A stretch of DNA of 5,653 nucleotides from contig JAOPVM010000333.1 in assembly GCA_025966215.1 (NCBI GenBank), forward strand, positions 1-5,653, written 5' to 3'. This document shows positions 5,171 through 5,653 of this stretch, in pieces. Below the pieces are notes generated by a model. The model did no database searches. It was not told the origin of the DNA and saw only the letters and a list, made by a program, of their open reading frames with translations. Positions within the stretch are counted from its first letter, which is position 1, and each line of letters begins with the position of its first letter. A program made the translations under genes and the position numbers. Origin of the DNA: Klenkia sp. (lineage in GTDB: Bacteria; Actinomycetota; Actinomycetes; Mycobacteriales; Geodermatophilaceae).

Positions 5171-5653
5171 ATGGGCGCCGTGGACTTCGACGAGGTCGCC
5201 GACGAGCTGTACGCCGCGCTGCCCGGGGAGTTCATCGCCGCCCGCGACGACGCCGTGGCGAAGGCCAAGCGCACCGACAAGGTGCTGGCCCGCCGGCTGG
5301 GTGCGCTGGGCAAGCCGACACTGGCCGGCTGGACGGTGAACACGTTGGTCCGCTCGGCGGGGGACCAGGTGCAGGAGCTGGTGTCGCTGGGCGAGCTGCT
5401 CCGCTCGGCCCAGGACTCCCTGGACCCCGAGGCGATGCGCGAGCTGGGCAAGCAGCGCCAGCAGGTGGTGCGCGCGCTGGCCCGGGAGGCCGCCAAGCTG
5501 GCCCGGCGCGCCGGGCACGCGGTGAGCGAGCAGGTGGTGGGCCAGGTCGAGGAGACGCTGCGGGCCGCGGTGGCCGACCCGGCGGCGGGCGAGGCGGTGC
5601 TGGCCGGCCGGCTCACCGGGGCGCTGACCTACAACGGGCTGGGGACGCCGGAG
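5171..5653 (+). CDS. Helix-rich conserved actinobacterial protein of unknown function, N-terminal part
   Basis: An uninterrupted frame of 161 codons begins MGAVDFDEVADELYAALPGE and continues past the right edge without a stop. Third positions are overwhelmingly G/C, as in the neighbouring genes. The sequence is Ala/Leu/Arg/Glu-rich with long amphipathic helices, for example residues 86-114, and has no transmembrane segment, signal peptide or catalytic motif I recognise. The pattern DFDEVADELYA..PGEF...RD, a single Trp (54) before a Leu/Val-rich stretch, and GRLTGALTYNGLG near 146-158 resemble an uncharacterised actinobacterial family, but I recall no function. The start is uncertain: ATG 5171 lacks a Shine-Dalgarno and abuts a hairpin, and GTG 5180 (before DFDEV) is an alternative. 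The gene may be leaderless. Confidence 0.75.
   Translation, partial: MGAVDFDEVADELYAALPGEFIAARDDAVAKAKRTDKVLARRLGALGKPTLAGWTVNTLVRSAGDQVQELVSLGELLRSAQDSLDPEAMRELGKQRQQVVRALAREAAKLARRAGHAVSEQVVGQVEETLRAAVADPAAGEAVLAGRLTGALTYNGLGTPE

Noticed and set aside
3345..5171. Minus-strand open frame of 608 codons opposite permease 2 and the binding protein
   Set aside because: Its translation has no domain and is compositionally skewed, while the plus strand carries intact transporter motifs and overlapping starts throughout the same region.
1..5653. Search for CRISPR arrays, tRNA or rRNA genes, insertion-sequence ends, toxin-antitoxin pairs or defence genes
   Set aside because: No regularly spaced repeats, transposase motifs, tRNA-like cloverleaf or defence-type domains were seen; nearly all sequence is accounted for by the listed genes.

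Overview
The window is very GC-rich throughout, with C or G at nearly every third codon position, GTG starts beside ATG starts, and tightly overlapping genes. This fits a high-GC actinobacterium. Several protein strings (the STAS core, the ProX-type binding protein, the helical protein at the right end) remind me of Geodermatophilaceae (Blastococcus, Modestobacter, Geodermatophilus), but that family-level placement is inference. I see no RNA genes, insertion sequences, CRISPR arrays or signs of recent transfer.

Left part (1-1328). The last 31 codons of an unidentified plus-strand gene end at 97. The stop codon lies in the loop of a perfect 13-bp GC hairpin (81-110), which probably terminates transcription from both sides. 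Converging on it is a minus-strand pair: a STAS-domain protein (start 1328, stop 903) and, 8 nt downstream, an isocitrate lyase/PEP mutase superfamily enzyme (start 894, stop 118).

Divergent control region (1329-1584). These 256 bp separate the STAS pair from a rightward operon. I see no gene in it. It contains an outward-facing inverted pair of GTAACGA, two abutting GTGnCAC palindromes and a small GC hairpin. These are candidate promoter or operator elements, none assignable to a known regulator.

Central operon (1585-5126). Four genes encode a complete ABC importer of the glycine betaine/carnitine/choline (OpuB/OpuC, ProXVWZ) type: permease, ATPase with C-terminal CBS region, second permease, and lipoprotein substrate-binding protein. 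Every junction overlaps (8, 4 and 1 bp), so translation is probably coupled. The binding protein should be lipid-anchored outside the membrane and pass a quaternary-ammonium osmoprotectant to a heterodimeric permease powered by the ATPase. The CBS region may sense ionic strength or a nucleotide.

Right end (5127-5653). A 14-bp-arm hairpin (5128-5169) follows the operon and ends one base before the start of a new gene. That gene encodes a helix-rich, unassigned actinobacterial protein and runs off the window.

Overall this is mostly ordinary core metabolism and transport. I found no convincing new biological system. The most useful items to re-examine are the hairpin against the last gene's start, the symmetric elements in the divergent region, and the atypical residues of the STAS and PEP mutase-like proteins.
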